From NCBI GenBank assembly GCA_963824595.1, contig CAWGPY010000002.1, positions 558,001 to 622,000 of the forward strand: 64,000 nucleotides of DNA. Direction: 5' to 3'. The notes beneath the pieces were generated by a model. That model had not been told where the DNA came from and searched no databases. It was given only the letters and a program-made list of their open reading frames with translations. This DNA is from Cybelea sp963824595 (GTDB taxonomy: Bacteria; Vulcanimicrobiota; Vulcanimicrobiia; Vulcanimicrobiales; Vulcanimicrobiaceae). Shown here piece by piece: positions 54,819-63,078 of the stretch (position 1 is its first letter; each line of letters starts with the position of its first letter). Both the position numbers and the translations under genes were made by a program.

Positions 54819-55732
54819 AGCTCGCTGGTTCCAAACATGTAGCTGCCTCCGATCGTGAGGGTGCGTGAGTACGACGTTCCCTGGGCCCGCGCTACGCCCG
54901 CGAGCGGATTCGCGACGTCAACGACCGAGTTGACGCCGCCGTACGTCGCCTGGATCTGAAACTGCCGGGTGACGAGCTGTGCGGTGTTGAGCAGCAGCGG
55001 CGTGGCGTTGGTCGTGAAGTCGTGCGACACGACGAGCGCGAGCAGCGTGCCGCCGGGCGAGCGCCAAAAGGGAACCGCCTGCGGAACGAAACTCCAGCCG
55101 CGCGTGGTTCGCGCGGATGTGACCGTGGCGAAGTTCGATACCGGGAACGCAAGGCTCACGCCCATCGATCGCGCGCGATTCGTGGCGACGTTGAGCAGCG
55201 GATTGATCGTGTAGGCCGGCCCGGGCGCCGCCAGGCCCGGCGATCCGGTCGGCGCCTCGTAGGCGAGCAGCACGCCGCCGAGGATTCCGCGCGCCGAATC
55301 GACGTACACGAGCTGCTTGTACCAGAATTGCATGTCGGTAGTGCCCGCGGCCAGCGTTCCGCGCGTGGCGCTCGACAGCCGCGAGAAGGACGGCGGGAGA
55401 ATCGTTATCTGCGCATTGTGGGATATGCCGACGTTGACGACGGCTCCCGGATAGCCGATTGCCGACCGGTCCGCTCGCGCGCGTTCGCTCGACTCACCCA
55501 AATCGAGAACCACGTCGGACGGAATGCTGCTCGTTGCGTAGGTGGCTTGAATGCTCGCCTGGCCCGCGACGAAGACGCAGGGCGAAGCGGCGAGGTATTT
55601 CTTGAGCAGTTCTTGCGGGCCGCCGCATGGGTCGCGCCGTCCGCTGCTTACAGCGGGCGCCGGGCTCGCCTGCGGAACCGGCGCCGGGGACTCGGTGGCC
55701 AGCGCTGCGAAGAGTGCGGGGACGGCCAACAT
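54815..55732 (-). CDS. secreted or outer-membrane beta-barrel-like protein
   Basis: The 305-residue protein has a short signal-like start, a Pro/Ala-rich linker and a CGGPQELLKKYLAASPCVF segment with two cysteines. A beta-rich region of repeated amphipathic strands follows (SIQATYATSSIPSDVVLDLG, VVNVGISHNAQITILPPSF, SMGVSLAFPVSNFATV, SYSRTLTIGGSYMFG). This pattern suggests an outer-membrane barrel of the transporter-like type. It is not a family I can name. The stop overlaps the start of the flavoprotein gene by four bases. Confidence 0.6.
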   Translation of the reverse strand: MLAVPALFAALATESPAPVPQASPAPAVSSGRRDPCGGPQELLKKYLAASPCVFVAGQASIQATYATSSIPSDVVLDLGESSERARADRSAIGYPGAVVNVGISHNAQITILPPSFSRLSSATRGTLAAGTTDMQFWYKQLVYVDSARGILGGVLLAYEAPTGSPGLAAPGPAYTINPLLNVATNRARSMGVSLAFPVSNFATVTSARTTRGWSFVPQAVPFWRSPGGTLLALVVSHDFTTNATPLLLNTAQLVTRQFQIQATYGGVNSVVDVANPLAGVARAQGTSYSRTLTIGGSYMFGTSEL

Positions 55733-55803
55733 GATGCAACCGCTATCCTAACGCTCGCCGCGGTTTGCCTGCCGCCCTCCCTGCTGAAAAGGAGAAATCA
55801 CGA

Positions 55804-56364
55804 ATGAGCGAGCCCCAACACGACTGGTCGAAGCCGGCCGCAATGGCCATCCCCAAGGAAGGATATTTCGAGCGCGTAGAGGGCAACTACGGCCCCGTTT
55901 TCCCGCGAACTCCGGCCAACTACGGTTTTACGATCATCGCGAAGGTCAAGCCGGGCCGCGAATCGGCGTTCTACGAATACGCGAAGACGATCGAATCCAC
56001 GCTGCCGACGGCGCCGACCATATTGGCGCCGCTCAAGCTTCACTATCTCAAGTGGGTCTTGTTCGATATCGGCAAGGACAAGTATTTCATGTACCAGGGT
56101 ATCTTCGACACCGACTTCGACAAGTACACCGACGATGCGGTCGCCCTTTTTACGACCCTGGGGCTGAACACCGTCTTCGAAAACCTGGAAGGCTTCCCGG
56201 AGGACTGGAAGACGAACGTTCCCGCCTTCGTGAAGTTCGTTCGCGACCATCACCGCCCCAGCTTCATGGAGTACGGCGAGTATCCGTACGTCAGCGCCGA
56301 CGAGATCAAAAAAGCACTTCGCATCAAAAGAGCTCTCGGCGACATGCTCGATCAGATGCAATAG
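55804..56364 (+). CDS. conserved protein, first gene of a DyP cassette
   Basis: The 186-residue protein has no signal peptide or membrane helix. It contains YGFTIIAKVKPGRESAFYEYAKTIE and HYLKWVLFDIGKDKYFMYQGIFDTDFDKYTDDAV, which resemble one ferredoxin-like half of a chlorite-dismutase/DyP (CDE-superfamily) or dimeric alpha-beta barrel fold. I do not recognise a named family. The ATG has an AAGGAG ribosome binding site. The next gene starts nine bases after it and the DyP gene follows in overlap, so all three probably work together. Confidence 0.65.
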   Translation: MSEPQHDWSKPAAMAIPKEGYFERVEGNYGPVFPRTPANYGFTIIAKVKPGRESAFYEYAKTIESTLPTAPTILAPLKLHYLKWVLFDIGKDKYFMYQGIFDTDFDKYTDDAVALFTTLGLNTVFENLEGFPEDWKTNVPAFVKFVRDHHRPSFMEYGEYPYVSADEIKKALRIKRALGDMLDQMQ

Positions 56365-56373
56365 GAGGCAGCG

Positions 56374-57381
56374 ATGGCGGCCGTCGGGCGAACCTACAAC
56401 CAACTTCAGATTCCGCGAAAATACGAACCGGGGAAGCGGCGCTTCAGCGTCTATTGGACGTGGAGCTATCCCTGGGAGGCGAATGCCGACGTCACCGAGC
56501 TCGACAATCGCTTCTCGACGATGACCGAGGTTCGCCGCGTGGCGTGGCCGGCGTACGAAACGGAGCCGTACTCGCACCGGATGTTCCTACAGGGAATATC
56601 CGGAACGCTCGAGCTCTTCCATCTCTCGCTCGTGAACTTTCAAACGCTGGTGGGCGAGGTCACCGGACATCCCGTCGCCGTGTATCAGCGCGTGGATCAG
56701 GCCGGGCAGAAGCTGCCGATTGACGAGCGGATTCTCGCCGATACCGACACGCTGATGGTGTTCGGCCTGGACCATATGGTGACCGAGCAGGAGGCGGCGC
56801 CGGAAGAGATCGCCGCGCTCAGAGAGTTTCTCAAGCGCGAGGGCACGTGCCTCATCCTCGGTCCGCACCACGACGTCGGCGTCTCCAGCGACCCGAAGGT
56901 GCGCAACATGGAGTACTTCCATCACGGCGACCCGCTGGTGCCGCGCCAGCAGCGCTTCGGTCAGTACACGCGTTCGCTGATGCGCGGCTTGGGCGTTCCG
57001 GTGGAGAACCGATATGGGCTGCGGCCCGCGACGACTCCCGGAACCACGGAGATGGTCGCGCTCTCGACGGTCAACGACCTGGACCGCCGCGGCTGGCTGG
57101 AGAACGTGAAGACGTTCGTCTTCCACATGCACTTGCCGCATTACGCACTGACCGACGAAAATTCCAAAGACATCCACGTCTTGGCGCGGCAGCCGGTAGA
57201 CCTCTCCAAGCCCCACCCGTTCACGGAGGCGGGAAACCGCGAGTTCAATATGTTCTTGTGGATGCCGCCGTCGGGCGAGCGCGCCGGCGACGTGCTGCTG
57301 GCGGACTCCACGATCTTTACGACGTTGTTCGGCGGGGACGAAAGCCTGCAGCACTTCTGGCGCAACCTGGCCACGAAGTGA
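56374..57381 (+). CDS. conserved protein, second gene of a DyP cassette
   Basis: The 335-residue protein starts nine bases after the preceding stop, with a GGAGG ribosome binding site. It has no signal peptide. The middle part (LADTDTLMVFGLDHMVTEQE and then REFLKREGTCLILGPHHDVG) looks like the Rossmann-type core of a glutamine-amidotransferase-like fold, but no catalytic Cys triad is evident. The N-terminal part is aromatic (YWTWSYPWEAN). It has several histidines (GPHHDVG, YFHHGD, FHMHLPHY) that could bind metal or heme. The stop overlaps the DyP start (GTGA). The function is unknown. Confidence 0.65.
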   Translation: MAAVGRTYNQLQIPRKYEPGKRRFSVYWTWSYPWEANADVTELDNRFSTMTEVRRVAWPAYETEPYSHRMFLQGISGTLELFHLSLVNFQTLVGEVTGHPVAVYQRVDQAGQKLPIDERILADTDTLMVFGLDHMVTEQEAAPEEIAALREFLKREGTCLILGPHHDVGVSSDPKVRNMEYFHHGDPLVPRQQRFGQYTRSLMRGLGVPVENRYGLRPATTPGTTEMVALSTVNDLDRRGWLENVKTFVFHMHLPHYALTDENSKDIHVLARQPVDLSKPHPFTEAGNREFNMFLWMPPSGERAGDVLLADSTIFTTLFGGDESLQHFWRNLATK

Positions 57382-58718
57382 GCTCGCCCGCCCTGGAGCT
57401 GCACGACATCCAAAGCGGCGTGCTGCGACCGCGTCCGACGCCGTTTCAGGCGGCGTATATCATCCTACGCATTGACGAAGCCGCCGCGGGGCGCGAACTG
57501 ATGGGGCGATTGCGCAACGTCGTCGCCTCGTCCGCGCACGGCGAGAGCCCCGCGAGCGACACGTGGGTGAGCGCCTCGCTCAGTTATGCCGGCCTCAAAG
57601 CGCTCGGCCTTCGCGCCGAATCGCTCGACAGTTTTTCGACGCCGTTCAAGCAGGGGATGGCGGCGCGGGCGGAGAGCCTTGGCGACATCGGGGAGAGCAG
57701 TCCGGAGCACTGGGAGCGGCCGTTGGGGTCGAGCGACGTGCACGTGGTGCTCACCGCGATTTCGCCCGATCAGCCGCAACTCGATGCGGCGCTCGCGCGG
57801 GCGCGCGCGGCCTACGAACGCTTCGCCGGAGTGACGGCGATGTGGCGTCAAGACTGCCACGTGCTTCCCAACGAACGCGAGCCGTTCGGCTTCAAAGACG
57901 GCATCAGTCATCCGGCGATCGAGGGAAGCGGGATCCCGGGCAGCAATCCGCTCGAGCGCCCGCTCAAGGCGGGTGAGTTCGTTCTGGGCTACCCTGACGA
58001 GCTGGGCGACGCACCCGCGATCCCGCAGCCGGACGCGCTCGGCCGCAACGGCAGCTACGTCGCCTTTCGAAAGCTGCATCAGCGGGTGGGCACCTTTCGC
58101 GAGTACCTGCGAGCGAACGCGAGCGACGCCGCGGACGAAGAGCTGGTCGCGGCAAAGATGATGGGGCGCTGGCGAAGCGGCGCGCCGCTGGCGCTCTGCC
58201 CCGCTGCCGACGATCACGCACTCGGCGGCGATGGGCGGCGCAACAACGCGTTTCTGTTCAAAGGCGACGACGCGCTGGGCTATACGACCCCGCTCGGATC
58301 GCACATTCGCCGTGTGAACGCGCGCGACGCGGACATCGCCGGCGTGCTGCGCATCCATCGGATGATCCGGCGCGGCACGGCGTACGGGCCGCCGCTGCCG
58401 GACGGGCAGCTGGAAGACGACGGAGTGGACCGCGGTTTGATGTTCGCGTTCGTCGGCGCCCATCTCGGGCGACAGTTCGAGTTCGTGCAGTCGGAATGGA
58501 TCAACGCCAGCGCGTTCTTCGGCGGAGGCTCGACGGAGCGCGATCCGATCACCGGCGCCGGCGACGGGAGCGGCACCTACGGCATACCGCATCGGCCGCT
58601 GCGGCGGCAGTTGCATGGCGTACCCCGCTTCGTCGTGACGCGCGGCGGAGAATACTGCTTTCTTCCCAGCCTCAGCGCGCTGAGCTGGCTCAGCGATCCG
58701 GCGAACTATCCGGGTTAG
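57378..58718 (+). CDS. DyP-type heme peroxidase
   Basis: The 446-residue protein is a dye-decolourising-type peroxidase. The GFKDGISHP motif has the catalytic Asp174, and the proximal heme ligand is His309 in LGSHIRRVN. The typical C-terminal FFGGGSTERDPITGAGDG and FVVTRGGEYCFLPS segments are present. Length and the inserted loops fit the larger class (C/D- or V-like) rather than the short EfeB type. No Tat or Sec signal is present, so it is cytoplasmic or encapsulated. The GTG start overlaps the preceding stop. Its 3' end overlaps the convergent GloVer gene by 29 bases. Confidence 0.92.
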   Translation: MSSPALELHDIQSGVLRPRPTPFQAAYIILRIDEAAAGRELMGRLRNVVASSAHGESPASDTWVSASLSYAGLKALGLRAESLDSFSTPFKQGMAARAESLGDIGESSPEHWERPLGSSDVHVVLTAISPDQPQLDAALARARAAYERFAGVTAMWRQDCHVLPNEREPFGFKDGISHPAIEGSGIPGSNPLERPLKAGEFVLGYPDELGDAPAIPQPDALGRNGSYVAFRKLHQRVGTFREYLRANASDAADEELVAAKMMGRWRSGAPLALCPAADDHALGGDGRRNNAFLFKGDDALGYTTPLGSHIRRVNARDADIAGVLRIHRMIRRGTAYGPPLPDGQLEDDGVDRGLMFAFVGAHLGRQFEFVQSEWINASAFFGGGSTERDPITGAGDGSGTYGIPHRPLRRQLHGVPRFVVTRGGEYCFLPSLSALSWLSDPANYPG

Positions 58719-59994
58719 GCGTCAACGCAAAGACGGTTCCGCATCCGTGGCGGCAGGCGTTACCGCCGCCACCCCGCGACGTCGTACCGTAGAGCCTCCC
58801 ATCGAGCGCAACGAGTCCCGCCTCCGGGATTCTGCCATCTCTCTTGCCTTTGAAGCTGTAGAGCACGCTTTCCGCGCCGGACGCGTTGATTTGAAAAACG
58901 GTCCCGCATCCGGAGCCGCCGCACCCGGAACCGCCGCCCTCCGACGTGGTGCCATACAGAGTGCCGTTCATCGCGATCAGGCCCGCATACGGGAGTGCGC
59001 CGTCGGTCCCGCTTTGGAAGGTGTGGAGCACGGTTTCCGTGCCGGAGGTGCCGATCTCGAACACGGTGCCGCACCCGTAGCCGCCGCATCCGGAGCCGCC
59101 ACCGTCGGTCGTCGTGCCGTACAGCGTACCGTTCACGGCGATCAGGCCGCTCTGCGGGAATTCGCCGTCCGCGCCGCCCTGGAAGTTGTAGAGCACCGTC
59201 TCTGCGCCGGACGGAGCGATCGTGAAGACCGTCCCGCATCCGCCTTCGATGCTGTTGCACGAGCCCGTACCACCGGCCGCGGTGGTACCGTACAGCGTGC
59301 CGTTCACGGGGAGAAGCGCTCCCAGCGGCTCTGCACCGTCGGGAGCCGCGGCGAAGCGATGCAGCACCGTTTCCGTGCCGGAGGTGGTGACGCTGAAGAC
59401 CGTTCCGCAGCCCCTTCCGCTTGCGCCGCAACTCGGGATACCGCCGGACCACGTGACGCCGTACAGCGTGCCGTTGTCGGCGACCAGATCGGCAGTCGGA
59501 TATCTGCCGTCCGACCCGCTCTGGAAGCTGTAAATCTGCTTCTCCGTGCCGGAAGTGGTTATCTTGAAGATCGTTCCGGAGATGTTTCCGCCGCCTCCTT
59601 CAGTGGTGCCGTACAGCTTGCCGTTTACGTCGGTTAAGCCCGCATCCGGGTACACCGGGTCGTAATAGAAAGAGCCGAAGCTATGCAGCACCGTTTCCAT
59701 GCCCGACGTGGTGATCTTGAAGACGGTCCCCGTGTTTCTTCCCGCACCACCGCGGATCGTCGTGCCGTAGAGCACGCCCTTTACGGCGGTCAAGCCCGCT
59801 TGCGGCTCCGCGCCGTCCGCGCCGTCGAAGGTGAAGAGGTGGGTGAACGCGATTCGGTGCGACGCCGAGCCTGCGACGACGGATTCCGGCACAGTGACGT
59901 GCGGCGCGACCGATATCGGGGCCGGCGAGCCGCACGCGGCGAGGACCGCTGCACTCAGGCACGGGCCGATGAGGTTCACGAAACGCTTACGCAT
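58690..59994 (-). CDS. GloVer-repeat secreted lipoprotein
   Basis: The 434-residue protein has a lipobox (LAAC, Cys21) and about seven tandem repeats of roughly 50-55 residues. Each has the pattern ETVLHSF...G.P...L...NGTLYGTT..GG...GCGTVFxI (choice-of-anchor tandem repeat GloVer-containing proteins). The repeats predict a beta-propeller. Many copies per genome are typical of some environmental phyla. The function is unknown; binding of extracellular ligands is likely. Cysteines in several repeats probably form disulfides. Confidence 0.9.
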   Translation of the reverse strand: MRKRFVNLIGPCLSAAVLAACGSPAPISVAPHVTVPESVVAGSASHRIAFTHLFTFDGADGAEPQAGLTAVKGVLYGTTIRGGAGRNTGTVFKITTSGMETVLHSFGSFYYDPVYPDAGLTDVNGKLYGTTEGGGGNISGTIFKITTSGTEKQIYSFQSGSDGRYPTADLVADNGTLYGVTWSGGIPSCGASGRGCGTVFSVTTSGTETVLHRFAAAPDGAEPLGALLPVNGTLYGTTAAGGTGSCNSIEGGCGTVFTIAPSGAETVLYNFQGGADGEFPQSGLIAVNGTLYGTTTDGGGSGCGGYGCGTVFEIGTSGTETVLHTFQSGTDGALPYAGLIAMNGTLYGTTSEGGGSGCGGSGCGTVFQINASGAESVLYSFKGKRDGRIPEAGLVALDGRLYGTTSRGGGGNACRHGCGTVFALTPNPDSSPDR

Positions 59995-60048
59995 GGCTGA
60001 CCTGCTCTCTGACGGCTCGCGTCAAAGCGAAGCTGCGCCGGGTTTCGG

Positions 60049-61080
60049 CTACTCGCTAATCGCCGAGCCCTGCGGCGCGGCGAAGCCCTTCTTGAGTATC
60101 TTCGTAGGCTTGCCTCCGGCCGGGTATTTGTAGAACCCTACGTCGTTGGCGCCGGATATGGTCAGGGCATTTGGCCCGATAAGCGTGCTGCCCTGAATCC
60201 AGAATCCAATAATTTCCTCGAGCCCGCCGGCGTCGAGCGGTGTCTCGTGCACGATCTTTCCGCCCGCGCCCGTGGTCTGATAAATGGCATCCTCGTTGGA
60301 TGCCCCGCCGGCTTCCTGATCGCCGACCGCTACATACTTACCGTCCCACTGAACCATTCCCGGGTAGTAAATGACGCCCCCCTTGAGCGCGATATTCTTA
60401 AACGTCTTCTTGCCCTTGGGAAGCTCGGCGAAATGGAACGTGGTTTGACTGGCGTCCGTCCCATCGGCGTAGAGGTTGCCCTTGGGGTCGTAGCCACAAA
60501 AATTGAAGTGGGGTATTTCAGAATCAGTGTAGACCTTTGGGGTGCCTTTGGCATGCGCAAAGATTGAAACGCTGCCTCCTCCGGAAGAGTCAACGCCGTA
60601 GCTCGTGACGGCAAGGTCCCCGGTCGTCGGATCGACGGAACAGCCGATGGGGAGAGCGATACCGGAAAGGGTCGCGATTGGGCTCTTTCCGCCGTGCTTA
60701 TACTCAACGAGGGACGCACCTTGGTTGTTCACAACCCAAATGTCGTTTTGCTTATCCACGCAGATGCCGTCCGGTCCGTCAAAGTCGGCCGTCAGGGTTC
60801 CCAACCGCTTATCGCCGGGATATGAGTAAACGTTGACCGTATCGGAATCAATGTTGGAGACGTAGAGGAGGTCTTTTGTTTGTGCTGCGTCGGGGGACAT
60901 CCATGACCGGCCGGGGTTGGGGTGGAAACGCAGGGGCACGACTGCCGCGCTCGGCAGGCCGCCGGCCGTATTGACGCCTGACGGCGATAGCGGTGCCCGA
61001 TAGCCTGCGCCGCAGCCGGCGAGTATTGCAACGGCCGCCGTAATGCCGAATGCGCGGGCGGTCAAATGCTCAAGCTTCAA
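60049..61080 (-). CDS. NHL/SMP-30-like propeller lipoprotein
   Basis: The 343-residue protein has a lipoprotein signal (AILAGC). I chose the TTG at 61080 because a GAGG ribosome binding site lies upstream and the signal peptide then starts normally; the frame extends further but without a sensible N-terminus. The mature part has propeller repeats: LLYVSNIDSDTVNVYSYPG, GPDGICVDKQNDIWVVNNQG, GCSVDPTTGDLAVTSYG, FCGYDPKGNLYADG. Base composition is somewhat lower in GC than upstream genes. The function is unknown. Confidence 0.8.
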   Translation of the reverse strand: MKLEHLTARAFGITAAVAILAGCGAGYRAPLSPSGVNTAGGLPSAAVVPLRFHPNPGRSWMSPDAAQTKDLLYVSNIDSDTVNVYSYPGDKRLGTLTADFDGPDGICVDKQNDIWVVNNQGASLVEYKHGGKSPIATLSGIALPIGCSVDPTTGDLAVTSYGVDSSGGGSVSIFAHAKGTPKVYTDSEIPHFNFCGYDPKGNLYADGTDASQTTFHFAELPKGKKTFKNIALKGGVIYYPGMVQWDGKYVAVGDQEAGGASNEDAIYQTTGAGGKIVHETPLDAGGLEEIIGFWIQGSTLIGPNALTISGANDVGFYKYPAGGKPTKILKKGFAAPQGSAISE

Positions 61081-61213
61081 TCGTCTTTTCCTCGCCTCCA
61101 AAACGCATCCACGGCTCAGCCCGTTTTGCCGATGGCGCTTCGCCCCATGGTAGCACACCGAAGCCCCTAAAGGCGACTTGGCGCGAGCCATGGGCATTCC
61201 TTTCAGAGGTGCC

Positions 61214-61257
61214 CCCAGCTGAACTCACTGTCTCAGATTTTGGGTTCATAACCCGGC
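61214..61257. repeat. left copy of imperfect direct repeat flanking the IS3 remnant
   Basis: This copy starts CCCAGCTGAACT and ends CATAACCCGG. It matches 61913-61956 in the same orientation, with shared CCCAGCT, AACT, TCA and CATAACCC blocks. Direct rather than inverted orientation suggests the ends of two nested or tandem insertions, not the terminal inverted repeats of one element. Confidence 0.5.
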
Positions 61258-61284
61258 GGGCGGCGCTGATGGTCATGGCACGCA

Positions 61285-61922
61285 GTTATGTCGGCAAGTT
61301 GCGGGCACGAGGATCGCGAGGCTCTTTGGATTCTCGCGCGCAGAGCTCTATCGGCAAAGAGACACCGTCGGCGAGCGGAACCAAGCCTTGCGCGACGAGA
61401 TCCGCGGCATTGTCTCGACTTCCCGGCGTACGGCTACCGGAACATTACCCGCGAGCTGCGCGGGCGCGGCTGGGTCGTTAATATGAAGCGGATCCTGCGC
61501 ATCATGCGCCTAGACGGCCTTTGCAATCGCCGCCGCAAAGTGCGGGGCTTTCCGTATCGCCGCCTCGGGTTGGCGACGTATCCCAACCTCGCGTCCGGCG
61601 TCAAGCCCACGGCGCCCAATCAGCTGGGTCGCCGATTTCACCTACGCCCGCGTGCTGCGGGCCTATGGCATCGAGGGTCAGCATGAGCCGCGCCCAGACG
61701 CCCTCGGACAACGCGATCTGCGAACGCTTCATGCGCACCTTCAAAGAGGAGGAAGTTCTGATTCGTGATTACGCCGACATCGCCGACGCCGTTCGTTCGA
61801 TGGGACGTTATCTTGAGGTCATCTACAACCAGCGGAGCTTGCACTCGGCGCTCGGCTATCGACCGCGGGCAGAGTTCGAGGGCCTCTATCTCGAAGCCCA
61901 ATCCCTACCTACCCCAGCTTAA
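61285..61922 (+). pseudogene. IS3-family transposase (OrfB) remnant, frameshifted and internally deleted
   Basis: Three frames must be joined to read the protein. The first (about 61313-61410) gives ARLFGFSRAELYRQRDT and LRDEIRGI. The second (about 61410-61630) gives the HTH_21-like DFPAYGYRNITRELRGRGWV and KPTAPNQ. The third gives WVADFTYARV, then joins LRAYGIEG and MSRAQTPSDNAICERFMR to the end of the integrase core (YNQRSLHSALGYRP), stopping at 61922. About 70-80 residues of the DDE core are missing between TYARV and LRAYGIEG. The element is dead. Confidence 0.85.
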
Positions 61923-61956
61923 CTTTGTGTATCAAAGACGGGGTGCATAACCCCGG
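61913..61956. repeat. right copy of imperfect direct repeat flanking the IS3 remnant
   Basis: This copy overlaps the last codons of the transposase remnant and ends CATAACCCCGG. It matches the left copy at 61214-61257 in the same orientation, with roughly three quarters of positions identical by eye. Confidence 0.5.
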
Positions 61957-61979
61957 CATACGAAGAGAGCGAGACGTCT

Positions 61980-63053
61980 ATGATTTTGCGAACGACGACC
62001 TTCGTGCTCCTTGCGGCGATCGTCCTCATACTCGGAGCCGCCGCTGCGCGCTCGCGCGACGCTTCATTTCAAACCTCGCCGGGGGCCAAACCGACGCCCT
62101 GTAAGACGAGCGACGCCTGTTTGAGCGAGACTAATCACGGCACTGGAGCGGCGCTCGAGGGCGTTTCGCTCGAGCCAAAGCGGGGGTCGTACGGGGAAGC
62201 CGCAATCCTGGCTCGCGGCAAGGGCATCGGAGGCATCTATTCGTTCTCGCAACTCTCGTATGGCGGAGAGTTCGAAAGCAACGGAACGGGCTACGCACTC
62301 ATCGCCGCTGCGGACAACTCGACGGGAACGGCGTTTCTCGCCGAGACCACGTCGAGCAGTGTGGCTCCAGCGATCCTTGCCCTTGCAAAGGGCTCGCAAT
62401 CGGGAGCCGGCCCGGCAATCGAAGCGCTGGGCGGAGGTGTTACAGGCCTCTTTGAGGCAGCCCCTAACGGGACCGCCGTAGAGGGCGTTACGCAAAACGG
62501 TATCGGGGGATACTTCGCGGCAGCAGGTAACACGCCGGCGCTCGTCGCCGAGAACGACAACATTCCCGGCTCTGTCTTCGAGGCCAGTAGCCCGTACGGC
62601 ACCATCGAAAATTTCGATAGCCAGGGGAACGCTTTCTTTGACGGAGTCGTTGCCGCGGCAGCCTTCAAGACGAATCTGCGCGAGGGGAGTACCATGCGCA
62701 ACGCATTTGGATCGGAGAGTACGCGGGCGTCGCTGGAGGATACGGGCACCGCTGTCTTGACTGCAGGCAAAAGCATCGTGCGATTCGATGCCGCCTTCGC
62801 CCAAGCGATCAATGCCAACGCCGGATATCAGGTTTTTCTCACGCCGGGTGGCGAAACGCGCGGCTGGCTCTACGTAGCACAGAAATTTACAGGGGGCTTT
62901 GTCGTCCGAGAGGCTCTCGGTGGCCGCAGTTCCGTCCCATTCGATTACCGCGTGGTAGCGCAGCCGCTCGGGGCTTCCGGAGCTCGGCTCCCCGCAGTCC
63001 ATTTGCCAAATCCACCGCCCATCGCCAAGCCTAAGCATATCCCGGCGCCTTGA
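61980..63053 (+). CDS. secreted repeat protein (trimeric beta-helix/tail-spike-like)
   Basis: The 357-residue protein has a signal peptide (cleavage near AAAARS, about residue 24). The middle part has repeated short glycine-rich units of the kind GxGV.GxF.A..NGxAV.G (for example GGGVTGLFEAAPNGTAVEG and NGIGGYFAAAGNTPALVAEN). These resemble the stacked repeats of tail-spike or trimeric-autotransporter-like beta-helices. The C-terminus has VRFDAAFAQAINANAGYQVFLTP and GGFVVREALGGRSSVPFDYRVVA, a domain I have seen at the end of similar secreted proteins. It lies between the IS3 remnant and the broken integrase, so it may be cargo. Confidence 0.65.
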   Translation: MILRTTTFVLLAAIVLILGAAAARSRDASFQTSPGAKPTPCKTSDACLSETNHGTGAALEGVSLEPKRGSYGEAAILARGKGIGGIYSFSQLSYGGEFESNGTGYALIAAADNSTGTAFLAETTSSSVAPAILALAKGSQSGAGPAIEALGGGVTGLFEAAPNGTAVEGVTQNGIGGYFAAAGNTPALVAENDNIPGSVFEASSPYGTIENFDSQGNAFFDGVVAAAAFKTNLREGSTMRNAFGSESTRASLEDTGTAVLTAGKSIVRFDAAFAQAINANAGYQVFLTPGGETRGWLYVAQKFTGGFVVREALGGRSSVPFDYRVVAQPLGASGARLPAVHLPNPPPIAKPKHIPAP

Positions 63054-63078
63054 CGACGCTCTCGATTGGGCCGTTCTA

